Below are positions 20,697-30,159 of a stretch of DNA of 64,000 nt, one piece after another. Position numbers and translations under genes: made by a program. Source of the stretch: Saccharomycopsis crataegensis. Its lineage: Eukaryota > Ascomycota > Saccharomycetes > Ascoideales > Saccharomycopsidaceae. The stretch lies in assembly GCF_037102585.1 (NCBI RefSeq), contig NW_027043838.1:620001-684000 (forward strand), given 5' to 3'. Numbering within the stretch: the stretch's first letter is position 1; every line of letters starts with the position of its first letter. The notes below the pieces were generated by a model. That model worked only from the letters and a program-made list of their open reading frames with translations, did not search any database and was not told the DNA's origin.

Positions 20697-22685
20697 ATGA
20701 ATAGGAAGAACATGAAAAGACCAGAGTCGCTATTACTAGACCAGAACTCTCTCAACTCTTCATTTAATTTGGAATCCAATGAACCTTCGAGCAAGGAGCA
20801 TGACAATTATAATGTGGCCTTCAAAAACTCATTCTCATTGAAGAAATCATCTAAGAACACTACCTCATCGTCAATAGAAGTTAATAAAAATAGGGGGAGC
20901 GGTGGTTCTGTTAACAATCTAAGGATAGTCAGTATCAACAATTCGACCAGCAGTTCAAACTCAAAGCCAATGTCTCCTGTGTCCCCAAAATATTTGGAAA
21001 AGAACAATGATAAAAAATTTTATGATTGGACCAGAATAGAGGTTCATAATTGGATTGTGAATTTGACTGATCTTAATCGAATTAGCAAATCTCAAGAAAC
21101 TGCAAGAACTTTTCTAGAACACAATGTTACTGGTGATATTTTACCTTATTTGAACATGCAGCATTTCAACGACATGAACATTAAAGAGTTAAAGATCAAG
21201 TTACTATTGAAGAAAAATATCGAATCACTTCTAGTGCAGTTTATGGATAAATACTCGAACGATGAGGGTTTTGATGAGATATTATTAAATTCGCATTTAA
21301 TGAATAATTATAATTCTTCAAATGTATCAAGTGCGCTTTACAATGATTACAGCATAGCGTTGACAGAACAAGTCTTGACTAATCTTTCAGATCAAATAAT
21401 AAGACTTTATTCAAGCAGAGTACAGGATGTCTATAATAATACTAGTGGTGCTAACAACAGTAGCAGCGATATCAATACGGGAAAAAACAATTCAAAATCT
21501 TCTACTCGTGACAAAAGTGTGGAAAAGATGGATCATGACTTGAAGAAATTGCATCAGAATTTTCAAAGGTTCAAAGAAGATGTTGCTCCAGTAGTCAAAC
21601 ATTACAAAACTGCTAAAGCCAATGTCTCTGCCAATAGCTCCATCTCACAAACTCCTATTGAAAACAACTACTTCTTGAATAGTACATTGACACCTTCAAG
21701 TCTAAATGGGTCACCAAGCATAGTATCACCAATGCGAAATATTGCTTCGCCAACTAATCAGCCATTGTACAATAAGAGAAGTAACCTTCGAGATAGTCTT
21801 GAGGATTCACTTGGTGGCTCAACTGGCATGAATACTATCCAAGATGAAGATTTGAACGGACTGAAAAAGAAAAGCGGAGATAGGATGCTCCTCAACCCAT
21901 TCAAAGAAAGAAAAGATTATGATAGATCACCACTAGAATCGACATATGAGGCATCCGTACATTCGAACTCCAGTTTTAATGGGAGCTCGACACAATCACA
22001 AGTAGCACAGCAAGATATACATCAAAGGACCTTGTCTAATTCAAGTATTAAAGCTGGTGCCATCACAGTTAGTAAAAATCTCCTCACAGGGACTCCATCG
22101 CCTACTGTGGGTACAAGTGCCTATCAAACTGCGCAAACTGCATTGCAGACTCCTAATTCTGGCACGTATCCTCCACTTAGTCATCAACAGTCCAACGTTT
22201 CCTTATACACTAGTAGCAGTGTTAATAATTATGGTGGCAGTAATGCCCTTGGGGTTCTTTCTGCACCAAGCTCTTCTACACATGGCAACTTTAACAGTCC
22301 AACTACAATACAAGGTCAACAGTCGATACAGCAATCACCAGGCCCACTACTGGGAGTCTCCAGTACTCCGACTGGGGTAAGAACAGAACCGTTGAAGCAA
22401 CTTAAAGCCAAGTATGATGACCCATGTTATAAAGTTTTACAAAAGGCAATGATAAAACATAAAATCAACAACGTGGACTGGAGAAACTACGTATTGGTAA
22501 TTTGTTATGGCGATAAAGAAAGAATATTGGGCCCTGAAGAGAAACCGGTGAAAGTGTTCAAAGAATTACAAGACAAAGGAGGTCAACATCCTTCATTTAT
22601 GATTAGACAACTAGAAGCAGCGTCACCAAGCTCAGATAGATTTGATGATGACGGAAACACTAGTGGAGCTTACAGTAGTTATTAG
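20697..22685 (+). CDS. STE50: Ste50-type MAP kinase adaptor (SAM and RA domains)
   Basis: Ste50 links the MAPKKK Ste11 to Cdc42 and to membrane osmosensors in the mating, filamentous and HOG pathways. The product has 662 residues, against about 346 in S. cerevisiae. A SAM domain covers ~108-180 (WTRIEVHNWIVNL ... MNIKELKIKLLLKKNIESLL), which binds the Ste11 SAM. A Ras-association domain covers ~565-640 (DDPCYKVLQKAMIKH ... YGDKERILGPEEKPVKVFKEL), the Cdc42/Opy2-binding end. The extra length is a Ser/Thr/Asn-rich linker with many Ser-Pro sites, plausible MAPK targets. The short C-terminal tail is acidic. Confidence 0.92.
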   Translation: MNRKNMKRPESLLLDQNSLNSSFNLESNEPSSKEHDNYNVAFKNSFSLKKSSKNTTSSSIEVNKNRGSGGSVNNLRIVSINNSTSSSNSKPMSPVSPKYLEKNNDKKFYDWTRIEVHNWIVNLTDLNRISKSQETARTFLEHNVTGDILPYLNMQHFNDMNIKELKIKLLLKKNIESLLVQFMDKYSNDEGFDEILLNSHLMNNYNSSNVSSALYNDYSIALTEQVLTNLSDQIIRLYSSRVQDVYNNTSGANNSSSDINTGKNNSKSSTRDKSVEKMDHDLKKLHQNFQRFKEDVAPVVKHYKTAKANVSANSSISQTPIENNYFLNSTLTPSSLNGSPSIVSPMRNIASPTNQPLYNKRSNLRDSLEDSLGGSTGMNTIQDEDLNGLKKKSGDRMLLNPFKERKDYDRSPLESTYEASVHSNSSFNGSSTQSQVAQQDIHQRTLSNSSIKAGAITVSKNLLTGTPSPTVGTSAYQTAQTALQTPNSGTYPPLSHQQSNVSLYTSSSVNNYGGSNALGVLSAPSSSTHGNFNSPTTIQGQQSIQQSPGPLLGVSSTPTGVRTEPLKQLKAKYDDPCYKVLQKAMIKHKINNVDWRNYVLVICYGDKERILGPEEKPVKVFKELQDKGGQHPSFMIRQLEAASPSSDRFDDDGNTSGAYSSY

Positions 22686-23069
22686 ATTTAATTTTTTTTT
22701 TTAAAGGAACACTTCATTGATCCCTTTTTTTTTTTTCTTTTTTTTTCTTTTTTTTTTGTTTTATATATATATATATAGGATTTCATGTCATTGGCTTTCT
22801 TAATGCAAAAGAATGAAAACAAGCTATATTCATAAATATGATTTTGTCCTGGTCTGAGGAGAGTGCAAAGAGTATGGTGTAATCTTCTACTAGTGTCAGA
22901 AAACAGGAACTCTGTAGCTCATTACCCTGCCGTCATCTGCCGCTATGGAAAATTGATATACGAAGGCAAACTCACTTCTAGTGTGATCTTGGACGCTACA
23001 ATTAACAAGAATCATATCATTCTTAGTTAGTAAGACAAGAACGTATTTCAAAAAGATAAGGGAGACAAA
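22686..23069. other. STE50 3' region and NPL4 promoter
   Basis: T-rich STE50 3' sequence includes a (TA)n tract near 22762-22778. The NPL4 promoter follows and holds GAAGGCAAA at 22962-22970, a proteasome-associated (Rpn4-type) element. No gene seen. Confidence 0.5.
22962..22970 (+). promoter_or_regulatory. Rpn4-type (PACE) element upstream of NPL4
   Basis: GAAGGCAAA lies about 100 bases upstream of NPL4. It matches the variant proteasome-gene element reported for Candida (GAAGGCAAAA), not the S. cerevisiae GGTGGCAAA. NPL4 acts in the ubiquitin-proteasome pathway, so the context fits. Confidence 0.45.
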
Positions 23070-25092
23070 ATGGTATGTGTCGCAATCCCATTGAGCTCTG
23101 GGAAGATGCTTTTGGAACTAGTTGCATGGTATTTTGGCCACAGGGAAAGTTGAACTAACTGATAATAGATTCTTCGTTTTAGAACCAAAGATGGGATGTT
23201 CAGAGTGAATGTCGATGCCAACCAGGACTTCAAGGGAGCAATGGAAGAGGTAAGTCTTTTTTTACTCAGAACTTGGGGTTAAGGATGAATAATCAATGTG
23301 ATCATTGTTATTGATTCAGTATTGCAATTTTTTAAGTAGTTGCTAGTGTTTTGTGAGAACTCAGTGAGACAAAGCGTTTCTACTAACACTTTGAAATAGC
23401 TTTCAAAGTCGCTAAAGAATGTTGATTTGAGCTCGGCAAAGATTTCCGATAAACCAAATGGAGGCGGCGAGATGGTTACAAGTTTATGTGGCCAAACTCC
23501 TAGTCAATTGAATTTTAAGTAAGTAAACCATTGGTTCAGAATTATGTTTTGAAATATGAAGTCAGGATTCACAACTAACCCTTATATATAGACATGGTGA
23601 TATGCTATTCATTACTTATGAAGATGCCAATGTCGTTGATACCACAATTGAAAGTGGTATCACCAACCCGCCAGCCCATGATGGGGCGATCGAGCCTTCT
23701 AGAGTAACACAATTGGAAGTGGATACCATTCTAGATAAACAGCAGGGGCTCATTCCCCGTAAGAGATCTTCTCTATGTCGTCATGGGGACTCCGGGATGT
23801 GTGAATACTGTTCCCCGTTGCCACCATGGGACCAACAATACTTGGCTGAACACAAGATCAAACACAAATCGTTCCATGCACACTTAAATGAACTTAACCA
23901 ATCAGCAAACAAAGCAAACGGCTCATCTTACATCCCTCCACTCAAGGAACCGTCATTTGAAGTGACCAAGAATTGTGTGGGTGGGCACAAACCTTGGCCA
24001 GAGGGTATTTGTTCGAAATGCCAACCTTCGGCAATCACTTTACAGCCACAAGATTTCAGAATGGTAGATCATGTAGAGTTTGCAGACTCTCAAGTCATCA
24101 ACACATTTATTGATAGTTGGAGAAGTAGCGGGACTCAAAGATTAGGGTACTTGTACGGTAAATATGAAGAGTATCCTTTGGTGCCATTGGGGATTAAAGC
24201 GGTGGTGGAAGCAATTTACGAACCACCACAAAAGGATGATAATGACGGTATCACTTTATTGCCTTGGGAAGATGAGGCCAAAATCACTGAAACTGCCAAA
24301 TTGTGTGGATTATCGAAAGTGGGGGTGATTTTCACTGACTTGACTGATTCTGGAAACGGCGACGGGTCAGTAGTTTGCAAAAGACACAAAGATTCTTATT
24401 TCTTATCTTCATTGGAAGTGCTATTTGCGGCTCATCAACAAATAAATAATCCTAATTACACCAGACATTCGGTGTCGGGAGTTTATTCGTCCAAGTTTGT
24501 CACATGCGTGATCTCAGGTAATTTGGAACAAGAAATTGAAATCTCTAGTTATCAAGTGAGCGCCTCCGCTGAAGGATTGGTAAAAGCCGATTTGATAAGT
24601 GGTTCAACTCATCCATCGATGGTTTATATCAATGATAAAACTGAAAAGCGGTACGTGCCTGACATTTTTTACAAATTCAAGAATCAATACAATATTGTGG
24701 TCAAGCAAAATGCTAAGCCAGCATTTCCTGATGATTATTTATTGGTTACTTTAACTCATGGTTTCCCACAATCTCCAACGCCAAAATTCATATCGCCCAA
24801 GAAATTTCCAATTGAAAACCGTCACCACATTGGTGAAGGTGCTGATTTGATGGCTATCAATCGTCATTTATCTTTACAATCCACAACATACAATGATAAT
24901 AACATGAATGAATTCATGAAGTTGATGTCTGACTTTCATTTGGTGTGTTATTTGTTCAGTGTTGATATCTTGTCACCAGCAGAAGAAAGATTGATCTCTA
25001 AGATTGCCACCACACATGATGTCAACTTATGTTTTGAATTATTTGAATCTCCTGGATGGAAGACTTTGGTGACTATTATTAACAGTCAATAA
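23070..25092 (+). CDS. NPL4: Cdc48 cofactor Npl4 (four exons)
   Basis: Exons: 23070-23072, 23169-23249, 23400-23518 and 23592-25092, giving 567 residues with no stop. Npl4 works with Ufd1 and the ATPase Cdc48 to unfold ubiquitinated proteins in ER-associated degradation. The start of the long frame at 23602 would lose the ubiquitin-like domain; splicing restores ILRFRTKDGMFRVNV, collinear with S. cerevisiae LIRFRSKNGTHRVS, and FKHGDMLFITYED. Then come the Npl4 zinc motifs (CRHGDSGMCEYC, CVGGHKPWPEGICSKC) and the MPN-like domain (VEFADSQVINTFIDSWRSSGTQR). Each intron has a canonical donor and an (A/T)ACTAAC branch site. Exon 1 is only the ATG. The family call is certain; the first exon rests on splice logic and homology. 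Confidence 0.93.
23073..23168 (+). other. NPL4 intron 1 (directly after ATG)
   Basis: Donor GTATGT immediately follows the start codon. The branch site AACTAAC lies about ten bases before the acceptor AATAG. Phase 0, 96 bases. A nearer TTTTAG at 23182 is rejected because it would shift the conserved frame. Confidence 0.85.
23250..23399 (+). other. NPL4 intron 2
   Basis: Donor GTAAGT, perfect branch site TACTAAC, acceptor AATAG. Phase 0, 150 bases. It joins AMEE to LSKSLKNV. Confidence 0.9.
23519..23591 (+). other. NPL4 intron 3
   Basis: Donor GTAAGT, branch site AACTAAC, acceptor TATAG. Phase 2, 73 bases. It joins QLNF-K to HGDMLF with the split AA|A codon. Confidence 0.9.
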
Positions 25093-26134
25093 AAGGTATA
25101 TAAGTATTTGCTGGTGAGGTGAAGTGAAGAGGAAACAATCATCGCCCATAATACATACTATGTAATTCGTGAAATCAAAGCATTTCTTTTCTTGTAAGTA
25201 ATTCTGCTCCTGTTGATTTATGAGGTATATATGTTCAATCGGTATTAACAGCTTGGCGGCATTGAACACAGCAGTTCTTTTTCTATAAAAGTAGTACCGT
25301 ATGTGTGTTACAAAAATTTTCTCAAATATACCAACCTTTGGCTTCTATGGTAAAAAGAAAGTGAGGAAATTTGTTCCTTTCCAATTTCATTGAACAATTA
25401 TTGTTTGTCCATAAAAAAGTGGAAAACCAAAAACATATGGTAGATCTGTGTCGAAAGGTGAAATGCTTCCACCTCATTCATTTACATTCCTGTGAAAATC
25501 AGTTGCCAAGTTGCCGGGGTACCCGAGGCAAATGTCCCCGGGCAGAAATTGGACACAACAATATTATGCTGCTAGTAATAGGCCCACTTAGTCTATTTGT
25601 CGCCAATCATTTCTATTTTTCATGCCAGAGGGAACTATGACAACGAAAAGCGACTTCGGGGTCTTGAAATTTTGACTTGCTTTTTTTTTTTTTATGCAGG
25701 GTTGATCTTTCAGTCGGAAAATCAGTCCAGAATAACAGGGGATCTGATCGAATAGATAATCCTATGGGACCATCAAAGTGAGAAATGTCTAAATCATGCT
25801 ATATTTTTTTTTTTGGTGTTTTCGCGGTTGAAAATGGATCTTCTAGCACTTCTGGTAGTAGCATAAGTATTGTCGTAGGTGTCTACAGTTTAAAATTCAG
25901 TTCATTATTGGTGATACGCATAAAACAAAACATTAAAAGAAGTAGAAAAATGTCAAAAAAAATAGGGTCGTAAACTTTAAAAGGCATTTTAACAATTAAA
26001 GTTCTTTTTTTTTTACTGAAAAAAGTTTATAGGTTAATTTAAAAGCAATGGATCAAAGACGAATTGAAGAATAAAGGAAAAGAAAGAAGTTATTGAAAAG
26101 AAAAACATTAAGTTAAAATCAAATATCCCTCGCT
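25093..26134. other. Long convergent spacer, NPL4/AFT-type gene
   Basis: This is 1.0 kb between two converging 3' ends, longer than the other convergent spacers here. At 25511-25531 is a dyad, TTGCC-G-GGGTACCC-GA-GGCAA, in an otherwise AT-rich field, and CCCCGGGC follows. Short frames (25371-25640, 25785-25973) look random, with Phe runs or no ATG. A non-coding RNA is possible but unsupported. Confidence 0.45.
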
Positions 26135-27574
26135 CTAGTACATTGCAGGACAATCATCAACAAAGGTGGTGATTGGAATATTTGAATAATCTTCATTACC
26201 ATTTGTGGCGTTCATGTTACCATTCATAGAAAACTGAGGTTCAGAGTTGTCATAGTTATTCATGTCAATGTCAGTAACCATTCCCATGTCATTCATATTT
26301 ATAACGGGGCAAGCTGGCACACCATAATCCAAATTAGACAACATGTTGTTGTGGACATTGTTAAAAGCTGAATCCGTCATGAATGGCATTGTGGAATTGT
26401 AGTTAGCCCTCATTGATATATCGTCTATTTTAGAGAAGTTAAAAGAAGTATCCTCTGGTTTCGATCTTGGAAGTTCTTGGGTGCTATCATTTAGCTGGAC
26501 ATATGACACGTTTTGGTTCATGTTCATTGACATGTTTCGGTTCATCATATCCATACTCTGTTGTGGGGCACCACTATTTCTGGTGAAAAAATCATCAATA
26601 AGACTATTTACGGTAGATATACCTTCAGGCAATTGATCATCTCTAACTGGCTCGAAGAATGGAGAAGCATAACTTGATGAATAAACTTCTTGATTACCAG
26701 TGAATTTCCAATCATCAGAAAAATTGTAATTGCCATGATTTATACTCTGATCGATGTTCGATGTTCCTTCAATAGCAGCAGTCAAATGTGCCGAAGACCC
26801 ACGTGTGCTAAGGAAATCTTCCATTGAATTATCACAAGATGAAATTGGAGAAGATACCGAATAACTGTCGCTTAAATTCACTGAGCTGGCTTGGTTGAGA
26901 TTGACTCCCAATAACATTTGGCTGGTGGAGTTATCATAGGATGGTAATAGCAAACTATTTGGAGTACTTGGGTTAGAAGCGGAGCTTGCATTGGAAAATG
27001 ATAACGATTTCGAAGATACAGTTCCCACAGAAGCATTTTTTATTTCCTTATCTTCAATCATTTCTGGTTCATGTGGATTGGTATGGAATCTCTTCTTCAC
27101 CAAGTTAACTTGGATGTCGCGGTTGAAGGAATCGTCGTTGAAAAATTCACCGGCATTCGACTGGCAATTTTTCAAAGGATGGTTATGTTTACCATTGACA
27201 ATCACGATGGTCCATTTATTAGTTCTAACAGAGTAGTTTGCTCTGATACGGAATGGACAAGAACAATTGCTGTTTTTCTTTGCTTTCTTTTGTTTGTCCT
27301 TTTGTTGTAATTCTAAAGTTTCTAATAACCCTTGCTGTTGCAACAAAAGCTTCTGTTTTTTAGAAACTCTTTTTTGACGTACTTTTTTAAATGAAGAAGA
27401 GTAACGGTAAGACTTGCACTTGAAAACAATTTTAGCAACGTCAGATCTTTCAATGACGATCAAAATCCCCAAAGGCATCAATCTATTCTGAATCCATGAC
27501 TTGATTTGTGATCTATCATTGAATACTGGCTTTTTGTCATTTTCACCAAAGAGTAATTCTTCTGCAGTAACCAT
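26135..27574 (-). CDS. Aft-type iron-responsive transcription factor
   Basis: The product has 479 residues. The N-terminal ~160 form an AFT DNA-binding domain of the WRKY-GCM1 class: FKCKSYRY, a Lys/Gln-rich insert, then SCPFRIRANYS, KWTIVIVNGKHNHPL with the Cys-Cys-His-His zinc ligands. S. cerevisiae Aft1 has almost the same CPFRIRANYS block. The rest is Asn/Ser/Met-rich and likely an activation region ending VDDCPAMY. In S. cerevisiae and relatives, iron sensing needs a Cys-Asp-Cys motif; none exists here (only isolated Cys in SSCDNS, VPACPV and DDCPAM). So it is Aft by fold, but how or whether it senses iron is unclear. Aft1, Aft2 and single-copy orthologues cannot be separated. Confidence 0.88.
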   Translation of the reverse strand: MVTAEELLFGENDKKPVFNDRSQIKSWIQNRLMPLGILIVIERSDVAKIVFKCKSYRYSSSFKKVRQKRVSKKQKLLLQQQGLLETLELQQKDKQKKAKKNSNCSCPFRIRANYSVRTNKWTIVIVNGKHNHPLKNCQSNAGEFFNDDSFNRDIQVNLVKKRFHTNPHEPEMIEDKEIKNASVGTVSSKSLSFSNASSASNPSTPNSLLLPSYDNSTSQMLLGVNLNQASSVNLSDSYSVSSPISSCDNSMEDFLSTRGSSAHLTAAIEGTSNIDQSINHGNYNFSDDWKFTGNQEVYSSSYASPFFEPVRDDQLPEGISTVNSLIDDFFTRNSGAPQQSMDMMNRNMSMNMNQNVSYVQLNDSTQELPRSKPEDTSFNFSKIDDISMRANYNSTMPFMTDSAFNNVHNNMLSNLDYGVPACPVINMNDMGMVTDIDMNNYDNSEPQFSMNGNMNATNGNEDYSNIPITTFVDDCPAMY

Positions 27575-30159
27575 GGCTCTTGAGGATTATTAGTTTTCTT
27601 TATTGTTTGGATATGAACAAAATTTATCAGTTTCTCTATTTATAGAGCGTATCTTGTAGATTGTAGTGTATGAATGTGAAGTTAATAATATGGTTTTGAA
27701 AGTCAGAACCACAAAATCAATCAGTAAAAAGGAATTTGGTTTCAAAGAGCGTTAGCCAAATTAATGATACAATAATAAAGAGTAGTACGCTTGGTAACGT
27801 GAGTATATCATAGGAGGTTTTTCTTTTTTTAGTTGTTCTTAACTAATAAATTGTAGCGGTATTAAATTTTCCTGTGGGTTGAAATTATCTTTGCGAAAAC
27901 AAACTCCAAGAGCACCTGCAATATTAATAATAGGTAAGGATAACAGAGCAAAAAGGGAAGACAATTCAAGAGAGGCACTATAACACTAAAGTAATATCGA
28001 GGAAGTGAGGTTTAGGAGACTGGTGGGATTTCCCGCTGCCTTTATATGGGGGAGAGCGCTGATTTTTTGCTCGAGGGGCTTGCGTGGCCGTGCGGATATG
28101 TACATGATAGACTGCATAATATATGCATAATCAAACAGGATCAGTGAGCTCAGACAAGTGAGAAGGTTTTAAGGTTTGTTGTGCACGTGATTAAGCCACA
28201 ACATCTGGATCTAATCCCGAGAACGGAGCGAAGATGGAATCGATAAAAAAAAAGTTTTTTTTTCTTTCTTTTTTTTTTTTTTGGTACACATATGGGACTT
28301 TCTGATACAACTCTTATTTATGAAAAAAAATAATCTCTAAAACCATCAAGGATATAACTATATATATTATTATAAATGAAATACATCACTCACATACGGT
28401 AAATTACAATATTGGAAAAAGGTGTTAAAAGTATTGAAAAAAAAAAAAAGAAAAAATTCTAGTAAATACCAGACTGCATCAGCCAAACTATTTCGAGAGG
28501 CACACTCTAATGCCAAGATTATGAGAACAGCATGACTCCCAACAACGGAAAAAAAAATGTTCAGTAGATTTTTTTGCTAGTTAAATGAGTGAATAACTAT
28601 ATTTAACCTGCATTTCTGTAGATTCTTTATTTTTTCGTAAAAGGCATTACCATTAGATGTTGTTAAACTACATTATGAAAGAATATGTTTTGAATGTGTT
28701 TTCAGAGGTCATTTCCTCAAAAATTTTTACTTTATTGTTGATATACACCCTTGTGGTATTTCTCTGTATGTAGGTGATCATTTCCACCTGAATTTCCGCA
28801 TTTCTGTTGTTTTGTTTGTGCAAAGTTTAATTCGTTTTGAGTTCGATGACAAAAAATTATCTATTCCATCTCTCTATTTTTAAAGACTCAATATTGAAGA
28901 TGCTGGCACGATTGCCACTACTGGTGTTACCACCGCAATCAATAGCCAATATTACTTAATACTAATGATGGTAGTGATTCTATCAATATTTATCACTACA
29001 ACTACTTCACCAGTAGTAATTACACCAATAGTCATAGCGCTCCCATCCACACCGTCAATTTACAGACAGCATGTCCATGTATGTTCGCACAGTTGATGGC
29101 CAAAGAATAGGCGGGGTTTTTCTCGCAAAACCTTCTCGTCAAAATCCTCTTTGATGGCACATTCGGCTTGCGCAGAATCCCCTTCAACCTTTTATTCTTT
29201 TTTTTTCAGTCACTTACTATTCTTTGGCACTGATCATCGGTGTACCAGAATAAATTAATCCATAATTACAATAGTTACTATTTTCCACCTATTGTGAAAT
29301 CTGACTCACGATACACATAATTAATGTTGTAATTGTCTTAAGCGAGCATCTTTTTATTCTATTACAGGGTATTAGGATCACAAGGTTAAAAAAAGAAAGA
29401 AAAATTTTCTGCCCAGCACTTAAGGTTCTCTTTCGTCATGTATCCTCATGCATCTGATGGAATAGATATTTATTTTGCCGTGAACTGATCTTTCAGATAA
29501 CTTTATAAAATCTATGACAAAAAAAAAAAAAAAAGAAAAGAAAAAATTCATACAACAGCAATAAATAGATTGTGACTAATTCAATAATCCGATTGATGAT
29601 AAAATAACACAAATAAGTATACTGACATGAATTTATGTTGAATTTTAGATGGCCCCTGTTTCCTTTTCTTTTCCAAGAATGGATTGAATTTTTTTGGATT
29701 ATTTATGACAGTTTTATGAGCAATAACGGAGTGTTTTTTTCTCAAACCTGTCTTAGGTATACATGCTACTATAACTATCATTGCTGGTATCTCCACAGAA
29801 GTTCAAACTTTACAAAATTTCGAGTAGGGTTTTGAATGGCTTAAATTTCAATTTGTTTTTACTTTTTATTTTATTTTTTGGTCAGTCATTTAGTCTATCC
29901 ACTATATATAAAAATAAGCCAATCTTGACATTAAAGAACAATTAACAAAGATATACCACGTGTACCGGAATGATATCATCATAATCTTTGACCTTCTTCC
30001 AATAAATTATGATTTGTTCAAAACGATATTGCAATAGGATTTTAACATTGAATGGAGCTTAAGCATAAGTAACGGAGATTTCAAAGTTTGATCTTCCTAG
30101 TCAATCTATGTAACGAGAAAAAGAACTTAATCAAATTAATTACCCAGATAAGAAGACAA
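27575..30159. other. 2.6 kb upstream region of the AFT-type gene
   Basis: This is the longest gene-free stretch in the window, between the AFT-type start and the YTP1 3' end. It contains AATCACGTGC (minus strand) at 28182-28191, CACGTG at 29957-29962, many A/T homopolymers, and a GC-richer patch near 28030-28100. A Thr-rich frame near 28900-29100 has no ATG. No tRNA-like B box was found. It is probably an extended regulatory region, perhaps with a non-coding RNA. Confidence 0.5.
28184..28189. promoter_or_regulatory. CACGTG box upstream of the AFT-type gene
   Basis: It reads AATCACGTGC on the minus strand, a good Cbf1-type site, about 610 bases upstream of the gene start. Confidence 0.4.

Noticed and set aside
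23181-23183. TTTTAG acceptor for NPL4 intron 1
   Set aside because: It would put the conserved exon out of frame and remove ILRFR; the upstream AATAG with AACTAAC fits.
25785-25973. 62-codon ATG frame in the NPL4/AFT spacer
   Set aside because: Phe run from a T tract and Ser/Gly low complexity; no conserved feature.
28900-29100. Thr-rich frame resembling a cell-wall protein fragment
   Set aside because: No ATG, short, and interrupted; composition alone is not enough.
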